30,331 nt of DNA. Origin: a virus. The stretch is taken from positions 1 to 30,331 of IMG/VR virus record IMGVR_UViG_3300040960_000422, one strand, 5' to 3'. Shown here piece by piece: positions 9,075 to 16,345 of this stretch. The translations under genes were made by a program, and so were the position numbers. The notes beneath the pieces are model-generated. The model did no database searches and was not told where the DNA came from. It was given only the letters and a program-made list of their open reading frames with translations. Every line of letters begins with the position of its first letter. Position 1 is the first letter of the stretch.

Positions 9075-9591
9075 TGAACCTAGACTTGATGCACCCATTC
9101 CGGGCATGTCAATGTTGCACGAAGTTGGTGCAAGACCTTGGCAATCGCCACCAAAACTTACTACAGTAGACGAGGCTGTAGACTATTACCTTGAGCGTAT
9201 GTCTTCTGATGAGTTTCTTGATCAATTAGAAGATGTTCTTGAAATGGGCATTCCAATCACCAATGTTGCTAATGTTCTTCAACTTGGCGGTGTCATGGAA
9301 GGTGTACATACTGTCGATGTAGGTATGTTGGTATTACCTGTTCTTGTAGAAATGATAATGCTTGTTGGCGATAGTGCTGGCATTGAGTATGACAGTGGTT
9401 TGGACAAACAGGCAGGTTTAAATAAAAACAGAACTAGAAATACTCTTGTTGCTAAAACAGCACGTAAACTTCAGATTGAACTGAACGAAAAGGCTAATAA
9501 TAAAGATAAAAATGATATAACAGAAGTAGAAGTAGAAAAGCCAAAAGAAGAAAAGATGGAATCAGGTCTTATGAGTAGGAGAGCAAAATGA
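9064..9591 (+). CDS. Virion-module protein of unknown function
   Basis: The 175-residue product is preceded by GGGAGC. Residues 30-115 look globular and helical with conserved-type features (VDEAVDYYLERMSSDEFLDQ, GIPITNVANVLQLGG, VDVGMLVLPVLVEMIM). The last 50 residues are highly charged (KPKEEKMESG). The hydrophobic run at about 98-110 is too short and mixed for a sure membrane helix. The stop overlaps the next start as ATGA, a sign of coupled translation. I recall proteins of this type in podoviruses of marine alphaproteobacteria next to the internal virion proteins, without a known function. Confidence 0.65.
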   Translation: MALDEPRLDAPIPGMSMLHEVGARPWQSPPKLTTVDEAVDYYLERMSSDEFLDQLEDVLEMGIPITNVANVLQLGGVMEGVHTVDVGMLVLPVLVEMIMLVGDSAGIEYDSGLDKQAGLNKNRTRNTLVAKTARKLQIELNEKANNKDKNDITEVEVEKPKEEKMESGLMSRRAK

Positions 9592-10673
9592 GTTTTATGG
9601 CTGGTCTTGCAGGTGGTCTTGCTAAAAGTATTGATGAACGTCTTAAAGACGGTATGCGCAGAACTGAAGAACGGGCTGACCGTATTCTTGAGCGTACCAG
9701 TATTCGTGCTGAACGTGAAGCAGAACGTGTAGAAAAAGAAGAACGTGAAGTAGCCGATTTGCTCACAGCATTCTCTAACATGATTGATGAAAGTCAAATT
9801 CCAGAGGGTATGACTAAAATGGACTATGCCGCTGGCCTATATAGACGTGGCGGCGGTACTATTGAAGGTGCTACTACTTATCTTGCAGACTTACGTGAAC
9901 ATCAAAAGAGTGGTGGGAATGTATCTTCTCTTGTTAATTATGCTTCCCTTAAAACTGGTGGCTATGGTGAAGCCGATTATATCAATCAGTTTGTTCGTAG
10001 ACCAGATACATTGGTTCGTGTACCAGAAGGCATGAAAGGTGGCGCAGGATTGTATGGTAAATTGTTTGATGTTGATGTCACTGAAGGGCTTCAAGCAGAA
10101 ATGGATGCTAGTTTCGGAGTACAAAAACCTGTTACTAAAATTGAAATGGATCAACTTCAATTTAAAGAAGGTGCAAAATTGGTTGGTGCAGAGCAATATG
10201 AAATGCAAAGAAAGAAAGATGAATTGGCTATTAGAACTGCAGAAGCGGCTCTTTCAAAGCAGAAAAAAGAAATTGCGCAAATGGGTACTCTAGGTACATC
10301 AGACATTCGTGGCTTTTATAGTGATTTTGAGGATCAGCATGTTAAAGCTCTTGGTGGCACTCGTAATCCAGATACTGGTGATTGGATTGCACCTCAAGGA
10401 AGACCAGATGCCATTAAACGAGGTATAGGAAATGCTCTTGCCTCTTTATCAAAACAAGCAGTTGCATCTAATAACTCTCACTATAAACCTGAAGTTCAGG
10501 CTGCATTGGTTGGATATGCAGGTGCTGCAATAGTAAATGATCCACCAGAAAATGGAAAACTAGAAATAGGTAGAGTTTATAGCAAAGTCATAAATGGTGT
10601 TGCTACAAAAGTATTATATCTTGGCTATGATGCAGATGGAAATAAAATTGAGCCAGTAGTAGGTCAGTATTAA
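9588..10673 (+). CDS. Internal virion protein with N-terminal coiled coil
   Basis: The 361-residue product starts at an ATG with AGGAGAGC seven bases upstream, overlapping the previous stop (ATGA). After a Gly-rich start (MAGLAGGLAKSIDE) residues about 20-65 are a dense Arg/Glu helix (RRTEERADRILERTS, REAERVEKEEREV), very probably a coiled coil. The middle contains mixed helix (ELAIRTAEAALSKQKKEIAQM at about 207-227) and the C-terminus is beta-rich (GRVYSKVINGVATKVLYLG). No enzyme motif is seen. Position between two virion-module genes and directly before the giant internal protein suggests a component of the ejected complex or its scaffold. Confidence 0.6.
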   Translation: MSFMAGLAGGLAKSIDERLKDGMRRTEERADRILERTSIRAEREAERVEKEEREVADLLTAFSNMIDESQIPEGMTKMDYAAGLYRRGGGTIEGATTYLADLREHQKSGGNVSSLVNYASLKTGGYGEADYINQFVRRPDTLVRVPEGMKGGAGLYGKLFDVDVTEGLQAEMDASFGVQKPVTKIEMDQLQFKEGAKLVGAEQYEMQRKKDELAIRTAEAALSKQKKEIAQMGTLGTSDIRGFYSDFEDQHVKALGGTRNPDTGDWIAPQGRPDAIKRGIGNALASLSKQAVASNNSHYKPEVQAALVGYAGAAIVNDPPENGKLEIGRVYSKVINGVATKVLYLGYDADGNKIEPVVGQY

Positions 10674-10674
10674 C

Positions 10675-13600
10675 ATGTCAACAGAATACATAACTGTTCA
10701 AGAAGCTGAAAAAATGGCTGCGCAAAGTCGTGCTAGTCGTAACACTGTAGCAACAGGTGTATCTGCTGCACCACCAAGCACTTCGCCAGATGATTTGGAT
10801 GATACTTATATTACCACAAAAGAAGCAGATGTTATGTCTGGTAAAAAAACTCAAACAGACATTATGCTTGAAGAAGGGCAGCCAGTTGAGCAACCTACTG
10901 TAGAAGATATTCCTGCTGAATCTTATTCTATAAAAGATTTAGAGGACGATGAAGAGTTTATCAGAGATGTCCTTCAATACAGACAAGATAAATATGGCAC
11001 AGAAAAAGATGTAGGAACAGGTATTCCTGTTTTTGGACGTGGCTTTGGTTTATTTGAGCAAGAATTAACAAATGAAAATATTGTAGATGATTACATGGAT
11101 GAATATCGTGGAATCATTGCTAACTCTATAAATGCTTATGCTGAATATGATCGTATTAAAAGCCTCAATGAATCTGCTAGTCTCGCTCGCCAAGAAGGTA
11201 ATATTGAACTTGCTGCTGAATATGAGCGTAAAGTTGCTACAGCAAAACGTGTATTTCAAAAAGCTGACAATGTAGCTGGTTTATTAGATTGGAACAAACG
11301 ATATGAGGGTAAGTCAGCATTCCAGCAAGCACAAGAAGCCTTTGGTCTTATTCCGGGTTATTTTGCTCCCATAATTAGTGATCCTTTAACTGCTGTTTCT
11401 CTTGGTGCTGGTAAACTTATTGGTTCGACTGCACAAGCTACTGCTACACGGGCTATCTTACAATCTGCATTTGTAAGTGGCGGTGCAGAAGCAGTTGCTG
11501 CGGGTGGAACAGATTTACTTGTTCAAGGTGCTGAAATTGAAATGGGCATCAAAGAAGAAATTGACAAGGAAAGGCTGGCAACTGTTGTAGGCGTTTCTGC
11601 ACTGACTGCTGGTGCATTATCAGCTTATGGAACTCGTAATTCTTTAAAGAAAATTAATAAAGTCTCTCGTGGCAGTCTTGATGAAGCATTAAAAAAGAAT
11701 CAAGAAACACAAGTTGCCGCAGCACGTGAAACAAATAAGAAACTAAAATCTACCTCATTTGACATCCGTCAAGGCTTATTTGCCGATGTTGAAAAAACAT
11801 ATGGTGCAGAAGCTGTAGTTAAAGATAAGAATGGAAACTATGTAAGCCTAAATTCAAAAGTTATCCGTGAAAAATCTAAAGGCGTAACAAAAGAGGCACT
11901 TGGAGAAATAGATGAAGAGACATTTGATGTAGCAATCAATGTTGAAAGTTTTGAGCGTGTGACAGCGGGTGTTGCAGAGGTAGTTGAGGGAATTAAAACT
12001 GGCTCTATAAAACTTCCAGACGAAGATATGGCTGCCCAACTTACTGCTCCATTACGTAAAAGAGACGGAGAGACTGTAAGTGAACGCATGTTTAATATTC
12101 TTACTCGTGTGGAAGATAAATCTCTTGACGAAGCAACAAAAATTTTTGGTAAATATGGTATTACACAAAAAGAACTAGCCGCTGTAATGTTTGCAGAAGC
12201 AAGTATTGCAGGTCAAAAACTTAATCGTGTATCGCAACTTGCTAAAGCGTTCAGTCGTTCAGCAAGAAAGGCTACAGATGCAGAACTTGCAGAAGAAGCA
12301 GAGCAGATTGCCGCAGCAAAACTTGGTGAAACATTTAGACGATTAGAAGATATTCGTAGACTATCACTTGTTAGTGGTATTGCCACTGCTGTAAGAAACA
12401 ATACTTCTCAAGTAATGAGGTCTGGTATTGATACTCTTGTATACGGATTTGAATCTGGACTTCATCAAGTTGCTGGAACAGGACGTAAGCGTTTTACAGC
12501 AACAGCTGATTTTGTAAAGTCCAGACGTGACCGTTTAGTTCGTCAGTACATGGATGAAGGAATGACGGAATCTGATGCATTTTTACGTGCTAAAAAAGAA
12601 ACAAGGTTTACTGCTATTACTGGCGGTTTTGAACATTCTCTTGCACAAGTAAGAAGTACCTTTATTGATCAGCAAGACAGTGCAACAATTGCGCAGTTTA
12701 TATTGGATATGAATCCAGATCAAAAACGCAGATTTTATGCGCAGTATTCTGAAGTTAGAAATAAATTAAGACAAAAAAACTCTAATCAAAACGCATTAGC
12801 AGGTAAAGGAAATGGCTTATCTAAAACAGATCAACTACTTGACGGGTGGGAAGGCGCAGTAAACACATTTAATTTTTTCAACCGTCTGCAAGAAGCTATT
12901 TATCGTAACGGTTCTTTCACTGCATCTATACAGCGACAGTTGTATAATAAAGGCATAGACATGCTAGATGTTCTTGAAGCAGGAAAAATTACAGAAAATA
13001 TTAGTGAAGAAATGGTAGCAAAAGCCGTTGATGATGCTCTTGAATTTACTTATGCCTCACAACCAAAGTTTGGCCCATTTAAAACTTTAAACAACTTTAT
13101 TGTTCAATCAGGTTTGACGTTAGCAATTCCATTTCCACGGTTTATGTTCAAAGCTATTGAGATGACATATAACTACAATGTAACTGGTGCGGGAACTGCG
13201 GCACTTCGTGCTATTTGGCAGAAAAGTACGACAGGTCAAGTATCAGATGGGGTATATCGGCAAGCGGCTGAAGGACTTGCTGGTGGACTACCAATGCTTG
13301 CTCTTGGTTATCTTCTAACTGATCCTGATAATGATATGGTTGGTTCAGAATGGTATATGTTAAAAGATGGAATGGGTAATGAAGTTGATGCAAGACCTTT
13401 CTTTCCACTTACTCCATATCTTTTAATTGGAACAATGATCCATCGTAAAGGTAGAGATGTACCAGCATTTAGTGGCGCAGAATTGTTAGAAGGATTTACT
13501 GGAGCTAACTTCCGTGGTTCTGGTGCAATGTCAAAGTTTACCGAAGATATGATTGCTCTTTTATCAGGAGAAGATGAAGTAAAAAATAGAAACTTTGCTA

Positions 13601-14358
13601 ATACTCTAGGTAAGTATTTAGGTGAAGCAGCCAGTGGTTATGGTCAACCTATATACCAATTTGCAGACATATTCCAAGGTGAGTCTGTTAGAAGAATGGA
13701 TTATAAAGAAGACCCAAACTATAAAAACGGTTTATCCGCTTTTATGTCAGGGTTTGGTGAACCCTTTTTAAGTAGATTGGATCGTGTTCCACTTTTAGGT
13801 GCTGGCATTGAAGAAGAGGATTATGCAGAAGACCCAAGATTTGCAGATGTGCCTGAACGAGTTATGCCATTTATGAAAATACTATTTGGTGCAACACTAT
13901 CTCGTATACCACCAAAGTATGTAAGTACGCTAGGTCAGTATGGATTTACCTATAGAGACTTTATGGCTCGTACAAATATTCCTTCTCTTAATCGTTCAAT
14001 TAACAGAGAAATGGGCTATCGTATGAACATGGAAATGCCACAGGTTCTTGCTGATCTTGATGAGGCACGTAATAAGGATGGCACACTGATGTTTGACAGT
14101 TCTGAAAAACAAGCATTTATAGCTGATTACATTCGTGATCTCAAAAAAGATGTGTATGCTGATGTGAAGACAATGGGTGAAGATGAAGCTGTTGGTGCTA
14201 CAATTAAAAGATTTAGAGTTATTAACGCGAGAAAAAGAAGAGCCGCCATTAAAAAGTTTAAAGAAAATAATCCTTTTGGAGCAAAGGACTATGATCCATT
14301 TAATATTGAGCATATGGAATATCTAATAGACTTGGCTAAATCCTATCAGTATGAATAA
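10675..14358 (+). CDS. Giant internal virion protein (ejection-type)
   Basis: At 1227 residues this is the largest gene and the last of the late operon. The first 100 residues are acidic with two short repeats (EYITVQEAEKMA and TYITTKEADVMS), possibly interaction tags. Residues about 215-325 hold several amphipathic or hydrophobic stretches (AFGLIPGYFAPIISDPL, VGVSALTAGALSAYG). Around 560-610 is RRLSLVSGIATAVRNNTSQ, a pattern I know from large internal proteins of marine podoviruses. More hydrophobic segments lie near 810-830 (GLTLAIPFPRFMF) and 865-885. The C-terminus is basic (RVINARKRRAAIKKF). No lysozyme or transglycosylase motif was found. Size, membrane-active segments and position match T7 gp15/gp16-like ejection proteins; homology is not shown. 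A hairpin terminator follows the stop. Confidence 0.65.
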   Translation: MSTEYITVQEAEKMAAQSRASRNTVATGVSAAPPSTSPDDLDDTYITTKEADVMSGKKTQTDIMLEEGQPVEQPTVEDIPAESYSIKDLEDDEEFIRDVLQYRQDKYGTEKDVGTGIPVFGRGFGLFEQELTNENIVDDYMDEYRGIIANSINAYAEYDRIKSLNESASLARQEGNIELAAEYERKVATAKRVFQKADNVAGLLDWNKRYEGKSAFQQAQEAFGLIPGYFAPIISDPLTAVSLGAGKLIGSTAQATATRAILQSAFVSGGAEAVAAGGTDLLVQGAEIEMGIKEEIDKERLATVVGVSALTAGALSAYGTRNSLKKINKVSRGSLDEALKKNQETQVAAARETNKKLKSTSFDIRQGLFADVEKTYGAEAVVKDKNGNYVSLNSKVIREKSKGVTKEALGEIDEETFDVAINVESFERVTAGVAEVVEGIKTGSIKLPDEDMAAQLTAPLRKRDGETVSERMFNILTRVEDKSLDEATKIFGKYGITQKELAAVMFAEASIAGQKLNRVSQLAKAFSRSARKATDAELAEEAEQIAAAKLGETFRRLEDIRRLSLVSGIATAVRNNTSQVMRSGIDTLVYGFESGLHQVAGTGRKRFTATADFVKSRRDRLVRQYMDEGMTESDAFLRAKKETRFTAITGGFEHSLAQVRSTFIDQQDSATIAQFILDMNPDQKRRFYAQYSEVRNKLRQKNSNQNALAGKGNGLSKTDQLLDGWEGAVNTFNFFNRLQEAIYRNGSFTASIQRQLYNKGIDMLDVLEAGKITENISEEMVAKAVDDALEFTYASQPKFGPFKTLNNFIVQSGLTLAIPFPRFMFKAIEMTYNYNVTGAGTAALRAIWQKSTTGQVSDGVYRQAAEGLAGGLPMLALGYLLTDPDNDMVGSEWYMLKDGMGNEVDARPFFPLTPYLLIGTMIHRKGRDVPAFSGAELLEGFTGANFRGSGAMSKFTEDMIALLSGEDEVKNRNFANTLGKYLGEAASGYGQPIYQFADIFQGESVRRMDYKEDPNYKNGLSAFMSGFGEPFLSRLDRVPLLGAGIEEEDYAEDPRFADVPERVMPFMKILFGATLSRIPPKYVSTLGQYGFTYRDFMARTNIPSLNRSINREMGYRMNMEMPQVLADLDEARNKDGTLMFDSSEKQAFIADYIRDLKKDVYADVKTMGEDEAVGATIKRFRVINARKRRAAIKKFKENNPFGAKDYDPFNIEHMEYLIDLAKSYQYE

Positions 14359-14385
14359 AAAGAGGGGGGCTTAATTGCCCCCTTC
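14355..14385. terminator. Shared rho-independent terminator between convergent operons
   Basis: The stem pairs 14362-14370 with 14377-14385 (core GGGGGC/GCCCCC, one G-T pair) around the loop TTAATT. Read on the minus strand it is followed by TTTTTATT, a typical U-tract, so it is a strong terminator for the right-hand operon. On the plus strand the tail is only TTCAGTTT, so termination of the virion operon is probably weaker. The stop codon of the last minus-strand gene lies in the loop. Confidence 0.85.
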
Positions 14386-14523
14386 AGTTTGCCAGTATTC
14401 TGTTTTCCACCATCCGTTATACTCTTTTGCACAGCCGCAATAAGTGTTTAGTGCAGTCATACCTAACATATAAAGAAACCAGAAAGTATAAAAGCAAATA
14501 ATACTCCACTTAACGGTTGTCAC
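14371..14523 (-). CDS. Small membrane protein, last gene of early operon
   Basis: From a GTG at 14523 the product is 50 residues with one hydrophobic segment (SIICFYTFWFLYMLGMTAL) and a Trp/Tyr/Cys-rich tail. The GTG overlaps the end of the MazG-like gene by 14 bases, typical of this operon. The frame is open upstream to an ATG at 14613 (80 residues), but that would overlap the MazG-like gene by 104 bases, so I prefer the shorter form. The weak GGCGG upstream does not settle it. Function is unknown. The stop codon sits inside the terminator loop. Confidence 0.5.
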   Translation of the reverse strand: MTTVKWSIICFYTFWFLYMLGMTALNTYCGCAKEYNGWWKTEYWQTEGGN

Positions 14524-14848
14524 CAGAGCCGCCAATAACGCCCCTGTTTTTCCTGTCCGCAAGTTTGTGCAAATTACTTTCCATAATCCTGCCCATATTC
14601 GCGTCAAGTTCATTTGCCATCATTGCGCAATACCATAGCACATCTCCTAGTTCGTTGGCTATCTGCACAAGTTTATCGTTGTACCCTTCTACATCTGCGC
14701 CATCACGTATTAGTTTCTTTACCTTGTTGGCAATCTCACCTGCCTCACCAGTAAGCCCAAGAGTTAAATACTCAAGGGCTTTTTCTTTAGGAAAGATAGC
14801 CGTCTCTGCTGCTTTTGTTTGATATTCTGTTGCAGTAATATTACTCAT
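14510..14848 (-). CDS. mazG: MazG-like nucleotide pyrophosphohydrolase
   Basis: The family hydrolyses nucleoside triphosphates (or alarmones) to monophosphates with Mg2+. With the ATG at 14848 the product is 112 residues and shows the paired metal motifs: EAGE (E35, E38) in GLTGEAGEIANKVKK and ELGD (E66, D69) in NELGDVLWYCAMMANEL. This start has a very good ribosome site (AAGGAGAGAGG). An in-frame ATG at 14905 (131 residues) also has GGAGAA upstream and would overlap the previous gene by 23 bases, so the longer form is possible. Phage MazG-like proteins are known from marine phages, where a link to ppGpp or dNTP pool control has been suggested. Here it shares an operon with ribonucleotide reductase, which favours a nucleotide role. 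Confidence 0.88.
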   Translation of the reverse strand: MSNITATEYQTKAAETAIFPKEKALEYLTLGLTGEAGEIANKVKKLIRDGADVEGYNDKLVQIANELGDVLWYCAMMANELDANMGRIMESNLHKLADRKNRGVIGGSGDNR

Positions 14849-14882
14849 ACCTCTCTCCTTTCTCCATTGCTTGAGTTCTTCT

Positions 14883-15119
14883 TCAAGTTTTTGCTCCATA
14901 CCCATTTAACTTCTCCAAGTTTTCAAAGTAGGCTGCATTCCACCCTCTTTGCCACTCACGGTATTGCATAGTATGTTCATCAATCTGTGGTCTATTCTCC
15001 AAATATACTATTTTTTTACCTATCTTTTTAAATGAACCACCTTTTTTAAAGGCTTCGTAACCCCACTCGTACTGAATACGAAGTGGGGCATCATATTTCT
15101 TCAGACCATTACGCCTCAT
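14883..15119 (-). CDS. RMF/CrpP-like small protein (tentative)
   Basis: The 78-residue product begins at an ATG overlapping the previous stop by 11 bases, with AGAGGA upstream. Two elements stand out: YEWGYEAFKKGG at about 18-29 and YREWQRGWNAAY at about 53-64, separated by a basic hairpin-like stretch and a Pro. This GY-A--G ... P ... W--GW--A pattern resembles ribosome modulation factor and the related CrpP proteins, which are small ribosome- or nucleotide-associated proteins. The match is by eye and short; the family could be different. If right, the phage may act on host ribosomes during infection. Confidence 0.45.
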   Translation of the reverse strand: MRRNGLKKYDAPLRIQYEWGYEAFKKGGSFKKIGKKIVYLENRPQIDEHTMQYREWQRGWNAAYFENLEKLNGYGAKT

Positions 15120-15381
15120 CAGATGATTTATCCTCTGCCTGTGTTTCGGCTAGTGCTGCTTGCTGTGCTTTTACCATTGGTTCTACGAAGAACTTATTCA
15201 GCATCTCCAGTTTATCATGGTAGTCTGCGACTTCAGCAAGTTCCTCTTCAATGGCTGTGCCAATGTCTTGATGCTCACCAATCCCTACAGGATTATTAAG
15301 CAATACCTCGATGTTGGCGAGGTGCTTGTTGATGTGACCCATAAGATGGGATTGTTGTGCATTAATCAATCGTTCTTTCAT
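15109..15381 (-). CDS. Helical small protein of unknown function
   Basis: The 90-residue product starts at an ATG with AAGGAGAAGG upstream. It is almost wholly helical by composition: a basic first part (MKERLINAQQSHLMGHINKH), an acidic middle (AIEEELAEVADYHDKLEML) and an Ala/Gln/Glu tail. No membrane segment or enzyme motif is seen. It overlaps the 52-residue gene upstream and the RMF-like gene downstream, so it is part of a translationally coupled chain of very small early genes. Confidence 0.7.
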   Translation of the reverse strand: MKERLINAQQSHLMGHINKHLANIEVLLNNPVGIGEHQDIGTAIEEELAEVADYHDKLEMLNKFFVEPMVKAQQAALAETQAEDKSSDEA

Positions 15382-15520
15382 GTTCTTCCTTCTCCTTTCT
15401 TTTCATTTTCTGCCACTCTTCGTAAGAGGGATGGTTGCGTGGCGGGTTAAACTGTACCCATCCATCTCCTTGTTTCCAGATTAGTCTAGAGTTTTTCTGT
15501 GTCTTCGTTGAACGTGCCAT
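15362..15520 (-). CDS. 52-residue basic protein in an apparent gap
   Basis: Between two longer genes the minus strand holds an ATG-started frame of 52 codons. The product reads like a true protein: a basic start (MARSTKTQKNSRLIW), then GDGWVQFNPPRNHPSYEEW and a charged helix (KMKRKEKEEHERTID). It overlaps the upstream gene by 35 bases and the downstream start by 20. The ribosome site is weak (GAGAAAG about 11 bases upstream), so it may depend on coupling. Function unknown. The Trp-Val-Gln-Phe-Asn-Pro-Pro core would be unusual for random sequence. Confidence 0.6.
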   Translation of the reverse strand: MARSTKTQKNSRLIWKQGDGWVQFNPPRNHPSYEEWQKMKRKEKEEHERTID

Positions 15521-15701
15521 CAGGCAGTGCTTTCTCTAACACACTCATATTAGTTGAGTCAATCTCGCCATAGATATTCAAGCACTCTTCACCCCAAGAT
15601 GATTTATTCAGTGTCAAGTCCTTGCAGTATGCATACAATGTACTAAATGCAGCCGCTGCAGCAGCAACATCCTTTGTGTGTGTATCAAATTTAATCTTCA
15701 T
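15486..15701 (-). CDS. Small acidic protein of unknown function
   Basis: The 71-residue product has AAGGAG nine bases before the ATG and overlaps the upstream stop by 11 bases. It has an Ala-rich helix at about 12-20 (VAAAAAAFSTLYAYC) and an acidic C-terminus. No family is recognised. Its coupling to neighbours and position downstream of the promoter region at 15.95 kb place it among early accessory genes. Confidence 0.7.
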   Translation of the reverse strand: MKIKFDTHTKDVAAAAAAFSTLYAYCKDLTLNKSSWGEECLNIYGEIDSTNMSVLEKALPDGTFNEDTEKL

Positions 15702-15882
15702 CGTTGCTTTCTCCTTCCGTCCAGTTATACTCTTTGTTATGTTTATCTACTGCTTTTTCAAGCAAGGACAGTAAGCCCTCACTAATCAGTGCTTGCCTTG
15801 CTTCATCATTACACTCAAACACTACAGTTGCTGAACCATCTTCATGTTCAACTACATCTTTTATATCAATCATGCCTGTCAT
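15691..15882 (-). CDS. Small acidic protein, first gene after regulated promoter
   Basis: From the ATG at 15882 the product is 63 residues. AGGAG is six bases upstream; an in-frame TTG two codons earlier is less likely. The sequence pairs a short beta hairpin (VEHEDGSATVVFECN) with a helix (ALISEGLLSLLEKAVDKHNK) and an acidic tail. I recall similar short proteins in alphaproteobacterial phages but no function. It is the first gene downstream of the promoter at 15948-15975, and a second promoter-like sequence overlaps its own start. Confidence 0.7.
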   Translation of the reverse strand: MTGMIDIKDVVEHEDGSATVVFECNDEARQALISEGLLSLLEKAVDKHNKEYNWTEGESNDED

Positions 15883-15888
15883 TGTCAA
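15860..15888 (-). promoter_or_regulatory. Nested sigma70-like promoter candidate
   Basis: On the minus strand TTGACA (15888-15883) and TATAAA (15865-15860) are separated by 17 bases, with TG one base before the -10. It overlaps the ribosome site and first codons of the 63-residue gene. A transcript from here would serve only the genes downstream. The match is good but it lies in coding sequence, where chance matches also occur. Confidence 0.4.
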
Positions 15889-15904
15889 CTCCTTTCTTAT
15901 GCTA

Positions 15905-15922
15905 TTCCCACCGTCATGGGAA
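15905..15922 (-). promoter_or_regulatory. Leader hairpin upstream of the 63-residue gene
   Basis: TTCCCA (15905-15910) and TGGGAA (15917-15922) can pair across a six-base loop in the RNA leader between the promoter at 15948-15975 and the ribosome site at about 15889. There is no U-tract, so it is not a terminator. It may affect mRNA stability or translation. Confidence 0.4.
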
Positions 15923-15924
15923 AC

Positions 15925-15985
15925 ACCCTATCGGTACTATTACTACCATTATACCACACAAATTAAACAAGTCAACCCTATCGGG
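15925..15985. repeat. Paired CCCTATCGG elements bracketing a promoter
   Basis: ACCCTATCGG occurs at 15925-15934 and 15975-15984, exactly 50 bases apart. One touches the upstream edge of the -35 and the other lies just downstream of the predicted start. CCC....GGG gives each weak two-fold symmetry. Placement is that of operator sites acting together, possibly by looping. Confidence 0.55.
15948..15975 (-). promoter_or_regulatory. Strong sigma70-type promoter, extended -10
   Basis: Minus strand: -35 TTGACT (15975-15970), 16-base spacer, -10 TATAAT (15953-15948) with TG before it. The predicted start is near 15940. It lies in a true intergenic gap and reads into the small-gene/MazG operon. Two CCCTATCGG elements bracket it and two 18-base dyads lie upstream, so it is probably regulated. 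Confidence 0.8.
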
Positions 15986-15990
15986 ATGAA

Positions 15991-16035
15991 TATACGCTAT
16001 AACGCATATGTTATCTTTATGCGCTACAACGCATA
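15991..16035. repeat. Two 18-base dyad repeats upstream of promoter
   Basis: The plus strand has TATGCG-CTACAA-CGCATA at 16018-16035 (perfect inverted arms) and TATACG-CTATAA-CGCATA at 15991-16008 (one arm mismatch), offset by 27 bases. They lie about 50 to 95 bases upstream of the predicted transcription start at 15940, between the preceding gene and the -35. They look like binding sites for a dimeric regulator. Confidence 0.6.
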
Positions 16036-16056
16036 TCTAAAAGTTTGTTTCATAAA

Positions 16057-16281
16057 TTATGAAAGTTCGTCTGTCTCCCAGTAGCGCAACCAGAAATGCT
16101 CACCACATTTGTCAATCTCTTCCTGCGGATAACCTTCCTTAACAATCCATTCCATTACACCTTCACCTAACTTGATACTATCTTCTGGTGGATTTAACAA
16201 TATACTTGCAAAATGCTCTGGTAATGGTTTAGGAAAGCCATACTTCCATCCGCTTGGTGGGTCACACATTATCTTCTTCAT
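16057..16281 (-). CDS. Conserved-type small protein of unknown function
   Basis: The 74-residue product has AAGGAG eight bases before its ATG. It starts MKKIMCDPPSGWKYGFPKPL, a Pro/Gly/aromatic-rich segment that I recall from short proteins of marine phages, and continues with an acidic helical part (VMEWIVKEGYPQEEIDKCGEHFW). Cys is present near both ends. No function is known to me. It is the last gene before the repeat-rich promoter region. Confidence 0.7.
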   Translation of the reverse strand: MKKIMCDPPSGWKYGFPKPLPEHFASILLNPPEDSIKLGEGVMEWIVKEGYPQEEIDKCGEHFWLRYWETDELS

Positions 16282-16345
16282 CTGTCATCTCCTTAATGGT
16301 TCATAACATGTACAATAACGGCGTTTATGGACAGCATAAAAACCA

